IMG/VR virus record: IMGVR_UViG_3300037041_000717
Span: 1-39,289 of that record
DNA: 39,289 nucleotides
Direction: 5' to 3' (one strand)
DNA from: a virus
Notes under the pieces: model-generated
The model's input: the letters and a program-made list of their open reading frames with translations, nothing else
Told to the model about the DNA's origin: nothing
Database searches by the model: none
Made by a program: the position numbers and the translations under genes
Shown here: positions 8,627 to 14,643 of the stretch, piece by piece
How positions within the stretch are numbered: the stretch's first letter is position 1
Layout: every line of letters begins with the position of its first letter

Positions 8627-8884
8627 TCAGCACTTCCAACGTCGCATTGAGGCTTTTGCCCGTTCAGCGTTCTTCGATTTGGCAACTACACCGCCCATTC
8701 TTGCGCAGAAACTGGCCTTCCGGCCCTTGTCCGCCGCCGTCTTGGGGGTGGGCGCGGGCGGCTTGAGCTTGGAGCCCGTCGCCCGGTTGTACTTGGCACG
8801 TCCCTTGGCCGTCAGCCCAGCGCCCTTGGCAACGGAAAGCTTTTCGCCCCGTCCTACCGACAGCGATACGCCTGTGCGTGCCAT
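8627..8884 (-). CDS. 85-residue basic protein, DUF6321-like
   Basis: The chosen start is ATG 8884, which overlaps the terminase stop by one base (TGATG). A TTG five codons earlier is less likely. The central pattern GLTAKGRAKYNRATGSKLKP followed by KTAADKGRKASFCARMGG is one I recall from small phage proteins called DUF6321. It includes one conserved FCARM cysteine and a C-terminal Trp-Lys-Cys. The protein is very basic. Function is unknown; its conserved place next to the large terminase suggests a packaging or head role. Confidence 0.7.
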   Translation of the reverse strand: MARTGVSLSVGRGEKLSVAKGAGLTAKGRAKYNRATGSKLKPPAPTPKTAADKGRKASFCARMGGVVAKSKNAERAKASMRRWKC

Positions 8885-10410
8885 CACGATCCTAGCCAAG
8901 AAGTTGAAACACTTGACTGACCATAAGCCTTGCGCGGCGTCCTGTCAACGCGCTCGCTTCTGGAGGCCACGGGGAACGCGAATGTAACGGCTATCGCGTC
9001 CGCGGCGTCGGGGCTTGCGAGCCCACGGGCTTTCATCTCCTTCTTGCCTTCGAGGAAGATCGTGCCCTTGCTGTCCGGCTTCATCAGCGGCGAGATCAGG
9101 TCGGTCTTCAGCACCCGGTCGGGTGGGATTGACGCGGTTTTCAGCCATTCGCGCATGGCTCCCCACATCTCAGCCCGCTTGTTGCCGTACATGACCGGCT
9201 TGGATGACTTGGACCCAAAGTTGACCCCCTTGACCTTGTACCGCTGCTCCTTCAGGCGGTCCACGACGCCCGCCCCCAGCCCGCCCTCGTCGATCACGAC
9301 CATGGTGGGCGTAAACTCCTCGATGGCCTCAATGACGCGGCCTACGACTTCCATGGTGTCGTCACCGCGGTAGCGGCGGATTGCGACAATGTCTCTGCCT
9401 TGCCGTACCGCGATAACTGTAGCATCGGCACCGAAGCGTGCCGGGTCCACGCCGAGGATAACCGGAGCAGAGGTGTCCTTATGGCGGGGTCGCTCCATGG
9501 CGTCGTCGACGAGATGGATCGGGATGAACTGGTCATCTCCAGCCGAGGGAAACTCACCGTAGACCTCAACATGCGCTTGAACGCTGTCTGGCCCGTACTC
9601 AAGGATGATCTGCTCATAGACGGCCTTGTCTGTTCCTTCGACCGTGCGGGCGTCCACGGTCTTGTTGCGCCAGAAGTCCCGCTTGGCGTTGAACGCCTCG
9701 TAGAAGTAGCCCGTGTTGCGGCGGGGGTTGGAGAACGCCATCCAGAAGCGGTTTGGCGTGTTCTCGGTGAAGAAGCCCGCTGCCACCTGCCAGATGCTGT
9801 CGGAGATACCGCTGGATTCGTCGAACACCAGCAGCACGCCATCAAAGTTGTGAACGCCTGCGTAGGCGTCCGGGTTCTCTTCCGACCACAACCGCCCCTC
9901 AACGCCCCAGTAGCGCGTGCCCTTCTTCAGGTCGCGCTCGACCAGTTCGGCCAGCCACTTGGCGGGCATGACACGGGTGGCCGAGACCTCAAACCAGTGT
10001 GAGTTGAGTGATAGTGCCAGCCACTTGGTGATCTCGGCCCAGGTGATCGACCGAAGCTGCGTCTCGGAGTTGGCTGACACGATGGTGCTGGACCCGATCC
10101 GGGTGGACAACATCCAGATGACAAGCCAACTGACCAGCGCCGACTTGCCGATGCCGCGACCGGAGCTAACGGCCATGCGGAACACCTCGAAGTCGATCTT
10201 GCCGCCGTTTGCGCGGATGTGGTCGGCCAGGTCGCGCAGCACCTCGCGCTGCCACTTGCGCGGGCCAGAGAAGTTCTCCAACGGCGTGCCGGGCTGCCCC
10301 CACGGGAACAGGTACAGAACGAACTTCAGCGGATCGTCCTTGAGGCTGGGCGACCATAACGTCGCCATCAGCGACTGTTCGTCTTCAGCGGTGTAGACGG
10401 GCGTCTGCAA
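8884..10410 (-). CDS. terL: Terminase large subunit (ATPase and nuclease)
   Basis: The protein has 508 residues. Walker A is SSGRGIGKSA (82-91), Walker B LLVFDE (193-198). The C-terminal RNase H-like nuclease shows VILGVDPARFG (Asp322), VVIDEGG (Asp374, Glu375) and SPDAADA near 468, the expected three acidic clusters. It cuts concatemeric DNA and pumps it through the portal. The first start in the frame is TTG 10410, with GAGGA about 12 bases upstream and a 26-base overlap with the small subunit gene. ATG 10368 (residue 15) is an alternative start. Confidence 0.93.
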   Translation of the reverse strand: MQTPVYTAEDEQSLMATLWSPSLKDDPLKFVLYLFPWGQPGTPLENFSGPRKWQREVLRDLADHIRANGGKIDFEVFRMAVSSGRGIGKSALVSWLVIWMLSTRIGSSTIVSANSETQLRSITWAEITKWLALSLNSHWFEVSATRVMPAKWLAELVERDLKKGTRYWGVEGRLWSEENPDAYAGVHNFDGVLLVFDESSGISDSIWQVAAGFFTENTPNRFWMAFSNPRRNTGYFYEAFNAKRDFWRNKTVDARTVEGTDKAVYEQIILEYGPDSVQAHVEVYGEFPSAGDDQFIPIHLVDDAMERPRHKDTSAPVILGVDPARFGADATVIAVRQGRDIVAIRRYRGDDTMEVVGRVIEAIEEFTPTMVVIDEGGLGAGVVDRLKEQRYKVKGVNFGSKSSKPVMYGNKRAEMWGAMREWLKTASIPPDRVLKTDLISPLMKPDSKGTIFLEGKKEMKARGLASPDAADAIAVTFAFPVASRSERVDRTPRKAYGQSSVSTSWLGS

Positions 10411-10831
10411 TGGCCGGGGTGTCCTCTGCGGTCATGTCTGTAGCGATGAGGGTAATCACGCGCCGTTGCGCCTCCTCCAGCGCTGCGGTGATGCTGATCT
10501 TCTGCTCGATGTTGACCTCGACGGCCTGCTTGGCCACCCAGCCGTGGGCGTACCTCAGCATCTCAGTCGCCGCCTTGGTGTCGCCCGCTGCGGCCGCATC
10601 ATACAGGGTGGTGGCCATGACGCGCTCGCCGTCGGCGCGGCCCTTCTGTTCGGCGTACTCCGCGATGGGGTCAGCCTGGCACAGGCGGCGGTACTCTTGT
10701 GGGGTCATGCCCGCAGCCAGTGCCAGACTGTCGCCCTTCAGCCCCAGTTTTGCCGCCGCATAGATAGCCTCCAGACGCGCCTCGGTGGCGGTCAGTGCGC
10801 GCGGCTCGTAGGGAAGGGAGTGGAAGGTCAC
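10385..10831 (-). CDS. terS: Probable terminase small subunit
   Basis: The protein has 148 residues. A helix-turn-helix-like N-terminal half (LEAIYAAAKLGLKGDSLALA then AGMTPQEYRRL) is followed by GDTKAATEMLRYAHGW. I associate that segment with phage small terminases. The remaining part is helical. The GTG start at 10831 overlaps the previous stop as GTGA, and the gene overlaps terL by 26 bases, which fits a terS-terL pair. It would recognise the packaging site, possibly in the repeat-rich DNA just upstream (11107-11760). Confidence 0.75.
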   Translation of the reverse strand: MTFHSLPYEPRALTATEARLEAIYAAAKLGLKGDSLALAAGMTPQEYRRLCQADPIAEYAEQKGRADGERVMATTLYDAAAAGDTKAATEMLRYAHGWVAKQAVEVNIEQKISITAALEEAQRRVITLIATDMTAEDTPAIADARLHR

Positions 10832-11106
10832 TTCTTTTTAGCGGGCTTCTGCGCAGCGCGCTGCTTAAGTGATTTTACGGGGTTTCTCGTAACACGGGGT
10901 ATGGGGCCTGTACCCGGGTCGGCGCGGACGCCGCGCGCGGTAGCACGTTCGCGGTCTGCGGTTTCAGAATAGGCTTCGCGCGACATGTTTTTAAAGCGCG
11001 CGCGCAACTCCGCTTTAGTGCGCAACGGCAACTGTTGCCCGGCCCAAGTTTTAGCTGAAACCAAAGGTTTCTTGGTGCCGGGATTGCGAATGGAACCTTT
11101 AGGCAT
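10828..11106 (-). CDS. Small basic protein, first gene of the late operon
   Basis: The start is ATG 11106 with GGAGAA upstream. A longer frame to 11397 runs into repeats and is not credible. The 92 residues begin MPKGSIRNPGTKKPLVSAKT and end KQRAAQKPAKKK. A helical segment KAELRARFKNMSREAYSETA lies in the middle. The protein is highly basic. It resembles the other small basic proteins downstream in composition but not clearly in sequence. It overlaps terS by GTGA, so it is co-translated with terminase. Function unknown. Confidence 0.65.
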   Translation of the reverse strand: MPKGSIRNPGTKKPLVSAKTWAGQQLPLRTKAELRARFKNMSREAYSETADRERATARGVRADPGTGPIPRVTRNPVKSLKQRAAQKPAKKK

Positions 11107-11162
11107 GGCGAGTTCTCCGGTGAGTTCCGCGCAGCATAGCGCGATTGTACGGCTACGGCAAG

Positions 11163-11181
11163 TGCAACAAGTTGTGTTGCA
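11163..11181. repeat. Inverted repeat TGCAACA-5-TGTTGCA upstream of the late operon
   Basis: Stems TGCAACA (11163-11169) and TGTTGCA (11175-11181) flank AGTTG. It lies 57 bases upstream of the first late gene on the minus strand. It could be an operator or a hairpin in the late mRNA leader. Confidence 0.5.
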
Positions 11182-11192
11182 GTTTGGCTTTG

Positions 11193-11224
11193 AAAAAAAT
11201 TTGTCTGCAAAAAAATTTGTCTGC
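11193..11224. repeat. Perfect 16-bp tandem duplication, A7TTTGTCTGC
   Basis: The unit AAAAAAATTTGTCTGC occurs twice back to back (11193-11208, 11209-11224). Two phased A-tracts 16 bases apart could bend the DNA. It lies 87-118 bases upstream of the first late start codon, where promoter or regulator sites are expected. Confidence 0.85.
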
Positions 11225-11309
11225 GGACGCTGGCTACAGCAGCAGCGCGGCGCTCGGCCCTGTCCCCCCCCCTCCCTTCGCACTCGCAGCAAAATGCTGC
11301 ACTGCACAC

Positions 11310-11355
11310 TGAATGAACGTTCAGTCAACTTCGTATTGAATGAACGTTCAGTCAA
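11310..11355. promoter_or_regulatory. Two 19-bp operator-like repeats around TGAACGTTCA
   Basis: TGAATGAACGTTCAGTCAA occurs at 11310-11328 and 11337-11355, offset by 27 bp. Each contains the perfect palindrome TGAACGTTCA inside an 18-bp imperfect dyad that matches at 8 of 9 pairs. The form resembles operators of TetR-family repressors as I know them. No TetR-like protein is encoded in the window, so a host regulator may bind. Confidence 0.6.
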
Positions 11356-11398
11356 TAGCGCGGCGGCAAGCGCCTGGCGGCCGCGTGCCGTGGCCAAT

Positions 11399-11443
11399 GG
11401 GCGATCGACAGCCGGGCGATCGACAGCCGGGCGATCGACAGCC
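11399..11443. repeat. Three perfect 15-bp tandem repeats (iteron-like)
   Basis: GGGCGATCGACAGCC is repeated three times without interruption (11399-11413, 11414-11428, 11429-11443). Each copy holds the palindrome CGATCG with a GATC site. The arrangement is iteron-like and would suit an initiator, a small-terminase binding array or methylation-sensitive control. Confidence 0.85.
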
Positions 11444-11481
11444 AGAGCGGATAACTTGCCGTCACGTAACTGTGGGGTAAT

Positions 11482-11675
11482 ATGGGCAATTCGCGTTTTC
11501 AGCGCCGCCCTAATGATATCAATGGGTTAGCTAGTTTATGGGCAAGATGGGCAATTTGGGCAGTCACTTTTTAATCGGTCCGGCTCTAACTAAGGCAGCC
11601 ATTTCCAGACTAGTACTATATTCCTAATTTTATAGTTCATCTGGTATATAGGAAATGATAACCCATACTGCCCAT
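11482..11675. repeat. Cluster of ATGGGCA-type motifs around AT-rich DNA
   Basis: ATGGGCAA/T occurs at 11482-11490, 11538-11546 and 11547-11555. TTGGGCAG occurs at 11556-11563, and ATGGGCAGT occurs inverted at 11667-11675. The intervening 11600-11660 is the most AT-rich part of the region. Repeated motifs flanking AT-rich DNA are typical of replication origins. The binding protein is unknown. Confidence 0.55.
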
Positions 11676-11714
11676 ATGCCGATGGTATAAGGGTTTTAGG
11701 CCCGGCGACAACCG

Positions 11715-11752
11715 CCCCAAACGCTACCCCAACGCTGCCCCAACGCTGCCCC
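11715..11752. repeat. Short tandem repeats of CCCCAACGCTG
   Basis: Two perfect copies of CCCCAACGCTG (11727-11737, 11738-11748) follow one imperfect copy (CCCCAAACGCTA, 11715-11726), then a partial copy. They abut the terminator at 11760. This is a third repeat family inside the same intergenic region. Confidence 0.7.
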
Positions 11753-11753
11753 A

Positions 11754-11785
11754 AAACGAAAACGCCGGGCAATCGCCCGGCGTTT
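11754..11785 (-). terminator. Intrinsic terminator after the Cys-rich gene, minus strand
   Basis: A perfect 11-bp stem AAACGCCGGGC/GCCCGGCGTTT (11760-11785) has the loop AATC. Read on the minus strand it is followed by TTTTCGTTTTGG. It lies 42 bases after the stop at 11827 and separates that gene from the late-operon leader region. Confidence 0.85.
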
Positions 11786-11789
11786 CAAA

Positions 11790-11807
11790 CTACGGCTATA
11801 GCCGTAG
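11790..11807. repeat. Perfect 18-bp palindrome CTACGGCTATAGCCGTAG
   Basis: The palindrome has no spacer and sits between the stop of the 11827-12603 gene and the terminator. It may stabilise the mRNA 3' end or act as a protein-binding site. Confidence 0.7.
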
Positions 11808-11826
11808 CACGTCCTATGCCAGCACG

Positions 11827-12603
11827 TCAAGCCGCCGTGGCGAAGCGCTTTGCCGTTGTGCCATGCGCCATGATGACAATCGACGCGCGCGCGCGTGCCG
11901 ACGTTCCGCCGCAAGCGCGGCAATCGCTGCAGGTCGTCCGTTTGCCAGCTTCCTCCGACGCCGGGCACACTACTTCGGCGCCCGTCATGACGGGCGCGGC
12001 CGCAGCACGCACGCGGAAAGTCCGCCAGCCGCTCGAGCGCGCTTCGGTCGCTTGTGCCTCACTATCGACACTAGCCATGCACAGCGCCGCGAATTGCGGG
12101 AAGTCACGCCATTGGTGAGTGTAGCCATTGCGGGCCCGCACGAGCTGAGTGGCATGCTGCCAAACGCGGAACGGCGCCGCGGCCGGATCGCCATAGGATC
12201 CAAGCCGGAAAATGCTATCGGCGAAAAGATCCGGAAGCAGGCTAACGTCATAATCGACGTGAGGCTGGGCGTAACGGCCGCGCTTGTATGCGCCGAACAC
12301 GGATTCGACGGAACGGCCGATATTGACGTAACAGCTTCCGGCATTGCTAGGGCGATGGGGACAATGGCCACAAATGCTGAAATCATAACCAAGCCGCGCG
12401 GCATCCAGCGGCCGCATGTCTTGACGCAGGATGAACGTCTGCACCATTGCGCCCGTTTTGACGTTGTCACTGTCCGAAACAATCCGATTTGCAATCACAA
12501 CAATGGGCGCGCCATCAATCAATGATGGCCCTTGGTACAGAATAACTCCGCAATAGGTGCCGCGCTTTAGCGCGCGGATCATGTCGTTAGCTGTCTTAAT
12601 CAT
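11827..12603 (-). CDS. Cys-rich conserved phage protein (DUF7227-like), unknown function
   Basis: The protein has 258 residues. Two cysteine clusters are visible: C-x2-C-x9-C in ICGHCPHRPSNAGSCYV and C-x11-C-x2-C-x2-C in VVCPASEEAGKRTTCSDC then RACGG. Between them lie RLGSYGDPAA, GYTHQWR, MASVDSE and GWRTFRVRA. I recall this set from an uncharacterised phage and plasmid family (DUF7227). Two metal sites are inferred. The gene starts at ATG 12603 behind GAGGGAAACGACACT, diverges from the gene at 12741 and ends at a strong terminator, so it is a single-gene early unit. A role in early takeover or replication control is possible but unproven. Confidence 0.65.
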   Translation of the reverse strand: MIKTANDMIRALKRGTYCGVILYQGPSLIDGAPIVVIANRIVSDSDNVKTGAMVQTFILRQDMRPLDAARLGYDFSICGHCPHRPSNAGSCYVNIGRSVESVFGAYKRGRYAQPHVDYDVSLLPDLFADSIFRLGSYGDPAAAPFRVWQHATQLVRARNGYTHQWRDFPQFAALCMASVDSEAQATEARSSGWRTFRVRAAAAPVMTGAEVVCPASEEAGKRTTCSDCRACGGTSARARASIVIMAHGTTAKRFATAA

Positions 12604-12740
12604 AGTGTCGTTTCCCTCACATTAGTGTTTCAATGTGAACAAGTATTGCATAGGCCAAACATCATTGCAATATATTTCTTTACAGCCTACCGCATGACGT
12701 GATAGTGTCCACATTGTCAACCAAACGTGAGGAAACGACA
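12604..12740. promoter_or_regulatory. Divergent early promoter region
   Basis: On the plus strand, TTTACA (12679-12684) and GATAGT (12701-12706) are 16 bases apart. On the minus strand, TTGCAA (12670-12665) and AATACT (12647-12642) are 17 apart. The two ends carry an inverted repeat because both genes share the leader GTGAGG(G)AAACGACA before their start codons. A consensus-like TTGACA also occurs on the minus strand at 12720-12715 but lacks a good -10. Confidence 0.45.
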
Positions 12741-13010
12741 ATGGCAATCGATAAGGAAACACTACGCCGCGAATATATCGCCTTGATAGGTTATGATCCG
12801 TTCGAGGATGACCCGACAATGACGGCCGACGAAGTCGGGGAAATCATTGCGGATTACAAGCACAATGTCGCGCTGTACGGCGACGTTACCGACGGCGGTT
12901 TCGGTCCTTATGTGCCCGACCGGGCGCAAACGCGCGCCGACATCGATTGCGAGCCCGATGCGTATCCCGGCTGGCATAGCATGCAATCGGCCGCACGCGA
13001 CAGCTGGTAA
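12741..13010 (+). CDS. Small acidic early protein, unknown
   Basis: The start is ATG 12741 behind GAGGAAACGACA. The frame could open at 12699, but that lies in the promoter. The 89 residues begin MAIDKETLRREYIALIGYDP and are rich in Asp and Glu (FEDDPTMTADEVGEIIADY). No domain was recognised. The small size, acidity and early promoter are typical of phage early proteins that inhibit host factors, but that is inference. A strong terminator follows at 13031, so the gene is transcribed largely alone. Confidence 0.65.
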   Translation: MAIDKETLRREYIALIGYDPFEDDPTMTADEVGEIIADYKHNVALYGDVTDGGFGPYVPDRAQTRADIDCEPDAYPGWHSMQSAARDSW

Positions 13011-13030
13011 CGGTATAACAACGGTCTACC

Positions 13031-13063
13031 GATTGCCGCGCCAAAAGCGCGGCGATCTTTTTT
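13031..13063 (+). terminator. Strong intrinsic terminator
   Basis: An 11-bp stem with one G-T pair, GATTGCCGCGC/GCGCGGCGATC, and the loop CAAAA is followed directly by six T residues (13058-13063). It ends the transcript of the preceding 89-residue gene. Confidence 0.9.
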
Positions 13064-13084
13064 CATGCACGCTGTAAAATAATG

Positions 13085-13113
13085 TTTGACACTGCCCTAC
13101 AAATCGTTCATAA
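13085..13113 (+). promoter_or_regulatory. Sigma-70-type promoter
   Basis: A consensus -35 TTGACA (13085-13090), a 17-base spacer and a -10 CATAAC (4 of 6, 13108-13113). It lies just downstream of a strong terminator and 29 bases before the next start codon, so it restarts transcription of the early plus-strand genes. Confidence 0.55.
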
Positions 13114-13141
13114 CTATTCACGTCAACAAGGGAACACGGAA

Positions 13142-13285
13142 ATGGAAACGACGATCACGACACGGGCCGGACAAAAAATCACCGGAATCTTCACCTCCTA
13201 CACAGCCGAAACGGACACGGTCCAAGTGACCAAGGGCAAGTGGAAGGGAAAGCACCTCCTGATCAAGAAAGCGGACAGGGAATAG
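13142..13285 (+). CDS. 47-residue beta-rich protein, unknown
   Basis: ATG 13142 follows AAGGGAAC. A start at 13082 would lie inside the promoter. The peptide METTITTRAGQKITGIFTSY continues with alternating strands and a basic C-terminus (KGKWKGKHLLIKKADRE), resembling a small beta-barrel. No family was recognised. Confidence 0.55.
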   Translation: METTITTRAGQKITGIFTSYTAETDTVQVTKGKWKGKHLLIKKADRE

Positions 13286-13288
13286 AGA

Positions 13289-13306
13289 GAGGGGCCCCGG
13301 CCCCTC
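13289..13306 (+). terminator. GC-rich hairpin without T-run
   Basis: GAGGGGCC/GGCCCCTC, separated by two C residues, lies three bases after the stop of the 47-residue gene. The fold probably leaves a four-base loop. With no T-run it may only pause or protect the mRNA. Confidence 0.3.
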
Positions 13307-13332
13307 CACCTATCAATTAAGAGGAAACGACA

Positions 13333-13434
13333 ATGCTAAACGATACACTGTACCTTGCCGCGCAGCTTGCCAAAGTAGCGGCGCTTGTGCTCACCGGTTA
13401 TGCGTTTGCTTATGCCGGTATGCTGCTAGGCTAG
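13333..13434 (+). CDS. 33-residue single-span membrane peptide
   Basis: ATG 13333 sits directly behind GAGGAAACGACA, the same leader as the 89-residue early gene. The peptide MLNDTLYLAAQLAKVAALVL plus TGYAFAYAGMLLG is almost entirely hydrophobic with one Lys, and is predicted to span the membrane once. Its TAG stop is part of the 46-bp palindrome that follows. Function unknown. The strong leader supports translation. Confidence 0.6.
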   Translation: MLNDTLYLAAQLAKVAALVLTGYAFAYAGMLLG

Positions 13435-13477
13435 GATCTAGCAGGCCGGTGAAATTTCACCGGCCTGCTAGATCCTA
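13432..13477. repeat. 46-bp perfect palindrome with GGTGAAATTTCACC at its centre
   Basis: Bases 13432-13454 are the exact reverse complement of 13455-13477. Transcribed, it would form a hairpin of about 21 bp with an AATT loop and no T-run. The central 14-mer GGTGAAATTTCACC (13448-13461) recurs at 16510 and 17306 inside the primase-helicase gene. It may serve as a terminator, an operator or both. Confidence 0.9.
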
Positions 13478-13503
13478 AACCCTAAACGAAAGGACACTAG
13501 CCT

Positions 13504-14082
13504 ATGCTACTCGCAACTGACCTGCTCAAGGCCGCCCTTGTGTGCGCTTCCAATGAAGAAAGCCGTTACTATCTCCGCGGCGTCCACCTGACCACGTCCG
13601 GTCACATGGTGACCACGGACGGGCACCGGATGTTTGTCGCGCGCTTGGCTGAACGGCCGACGGCCGACGTGATCGTACCCTATGACGCGGTTGCCGCGGC
13701 GCTCAAGATGGCGGGCGCGCGCTGTAAAGAGATCGAAATTGACCTGGCCGCCAATCGGATTGGTCAGATACAGTTCACGCCGGTGGATGGCACGTTCCCC
13801 GATTGGCGCCGCGTGGTGCCGACGGGCGAGGAAACACCCTCGACCAAGCCAGAGCTGAACGACGGGCCGGAGCATGTCCATTTCAATCACGCCTATATCG
13901 GCGACTTTGCAAAGATGGGTAAGCTGCTAGGCGGCCCGTCCATGCTGCACCCGGTCAGCGCAAGCCATCCCGCCCTCGTGACGTTTGGCGAGCGCGCCGA
14001 TTGTTTCGGCGTCCTCATACCCATGCGCCGCACGGTTGACCGTTCCGCCGTGCTCACACGCAACATTGTGATGGCGGGCTGA
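13504..14082 (+). CDS. DNA polymerase sliding clamp-like protein (DnaN-related)
   Basis: The protein has 192 residues. The segment RYYLRGVHLTTSGHMVTTDG then HRMFVARL matches the beta-clamp signature in which a strand is followed by ATDGHRL. GTFPDWRRVVP is also a beta-clamp pattern (FPDYxxxIP), and a C-terminal strand VLIPMRR resembles the clamp end. The bacterial clamp has three such domains in about 370 residues; this protein has room for fewer. It may form a higher oligomer, act as a clamp decoy or bind the phage polymerase. The start ATG 13504 follows AAAGGA. Confidence 0.6.
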   Translation: MLLATDLLKAALVCASNEESRYYLRGVHLTTSGHMVTTDGHRMFVARLAERPTADVIVPYDAVAAALKMAGARCKEIEIDLAANRIGQIQFTPVDGTFPDWRRVVPTGEETPSTKPELNDGPEHVHFNHAYIGDFAKMGKLLGGPSMLHPVSASHPALVTFGERADCFGVLIPMRRTVDRSAVLTRNIVMAG

Positions 14083-14096
14083 CAAACAATCCCTTG

Positions 14097-14118
14097 ACGG
14101 GCGGCCAATGCCGCCCGT
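14097..14118 (+). terminator. Weak terminator-like hairpin
   Basis: A perfect 9-bp stem ACGGGCGGC/GCCGCCCGT with loop CAAT lies 14 bases after the clamp-like gene. There is no T-run, so partial termination or mRNA protection is more likely. Confidence 0.4.
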
Positions 14119-14152
14119 AATCTATCCACGTTAAGCAACAAAAGAGGAAAAC

Positions 14153-14467
14153 ATGTCTTACTGCTACATCCCCGTGACCATCACCATCTGGAAAGGCGAC
14201 GTGTGCTTGTTCGAAGCCGATTGTGAGGCCAAGTGCGAGTACAGTCTGCCGGACGGCCCGGGCGGCCCCGTCGATTGGGACGTGACGGCGTTTCATTTTG
14301 CGGACAAGCGCGCGGACGGCTCGCACGTCTACGCGGAAATACACCGGACTGAGCCGCTATTCGGCGTCCTGTATGCTGACATTGACCGCGAATGGATCGA
14401 CACCCAGTTGCGTGAGGCGCTCGCGCAGGACGGTATCTGTAACCTCTACATGGACCCGGACCTATGA
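14153..14467 (+). CDS. 104-residue early protein, unknown
   Basis: ATG 14153 follows AAAGAGGAAAAC, a leader also seen before the primase gene and the gene at 15090. The protein MSYCYIPVTITIWKGDVCLF has a beta-rich N-terminal half with four Cys (positions 4, 18, 24, 28) and an acidic helical C-terminus (DIDREWIDTQLREALAQ). The cysteines are not in a clear zinc pattern. It overlaps the next gene by ATGA. No family was recognised. Confidence 0.6.
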   Translation: MSYCYIPVTITIWKGDVCLFEADCEAKCEYSLPDGPGGPVDWDVTAFHFADKRADGSHVYAEIHRTEPLFGVLYADIDREWIDTQLREALAQDGICNLYMDPDL

Positions 14468-14643
14468 CGCGGCCACTGTACGACGCCCGCGGCATGGTGC
14501 CGGACCCGCAACGCCTGGACGACGCGCGGCACGTCACGCGCGACCCCGTGACCGATGAAGTATCGTGGCCGCCGACGCGCATGGCGGCCATCCTGCGTGA
14601 ACTCAAGCTGATAGATGAAAAGGACCTCGACCATGACACATGA
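14464..14643 (+). CDS. 59-residue protein, unknown
   Basis: ATG 14464 overlaps the previous stop (ATGA), and the frame ends at TGA 14643 inside the next gene. The product begins MTRPLYDARGMVPDPQRLDD and ends with a helix MAAILRELKLIDEKDLDHD. It is charged and soluble. The tight overlaps on both sides are the main evidence for translation. Confidence 0.5.
   Translation: MTRPLYDARGMVPDPQRLDDARHVTRDPVTDEVSWPPTRMAAILRELKLIDEKDLDHDT

Larger units (their letters stand above)
11107..11826. other. 720-bp repeat-rich intergenic region; candidate origin, packaging and late-promoter region
   Basis: No credible gene lies here. From left to right it holds a 19-base inverted repeat (11163-11181), a 16-bp tandem duplication, two 19-bp operator-like repeats, three 15-bp tandem repeats, several ATGGGCA-type motifs, an AT-rich stretch at about 11600-11660, CCCCAACGCTG repeats, a strong minus-strand terminator and an 18-bp palindrome. 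Late transcription must begin here on the minus strand, but no consensus sigma-70 promoter stands out. The combination of direct repeats and AT-rich DNA fits an origin. The position beside terS also fits a pac site. Confidence 0.6.

Noticed and set aside
8686-8899. TTG at 8899 as the start of the 85-residue basic gene, and ATG at 8685 for the 70-residue gene
   Set aside because: ATG 8884 overlaps the terminase stop as TGATG, and ATG 8625 has a ribosome site and begins the usual MAKKPG pattern. The longer starts would add unsupported residues over neighbouring genes.
11399-11443. CRISPR-like array
   Set aside because: The three 15-bp units are directly adjacent with no spacers, and the Cas4-like nuclease at 20902 is a common phage DUF2800 protein without cas neighbours.
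11590-11772. 60-residue minus-strand frame in the intergenic region
   Set aside because: It begins inside the terminator stem and is made of the CCCCAACGCTG repeats and AT-rich DNA. No ribosome site.
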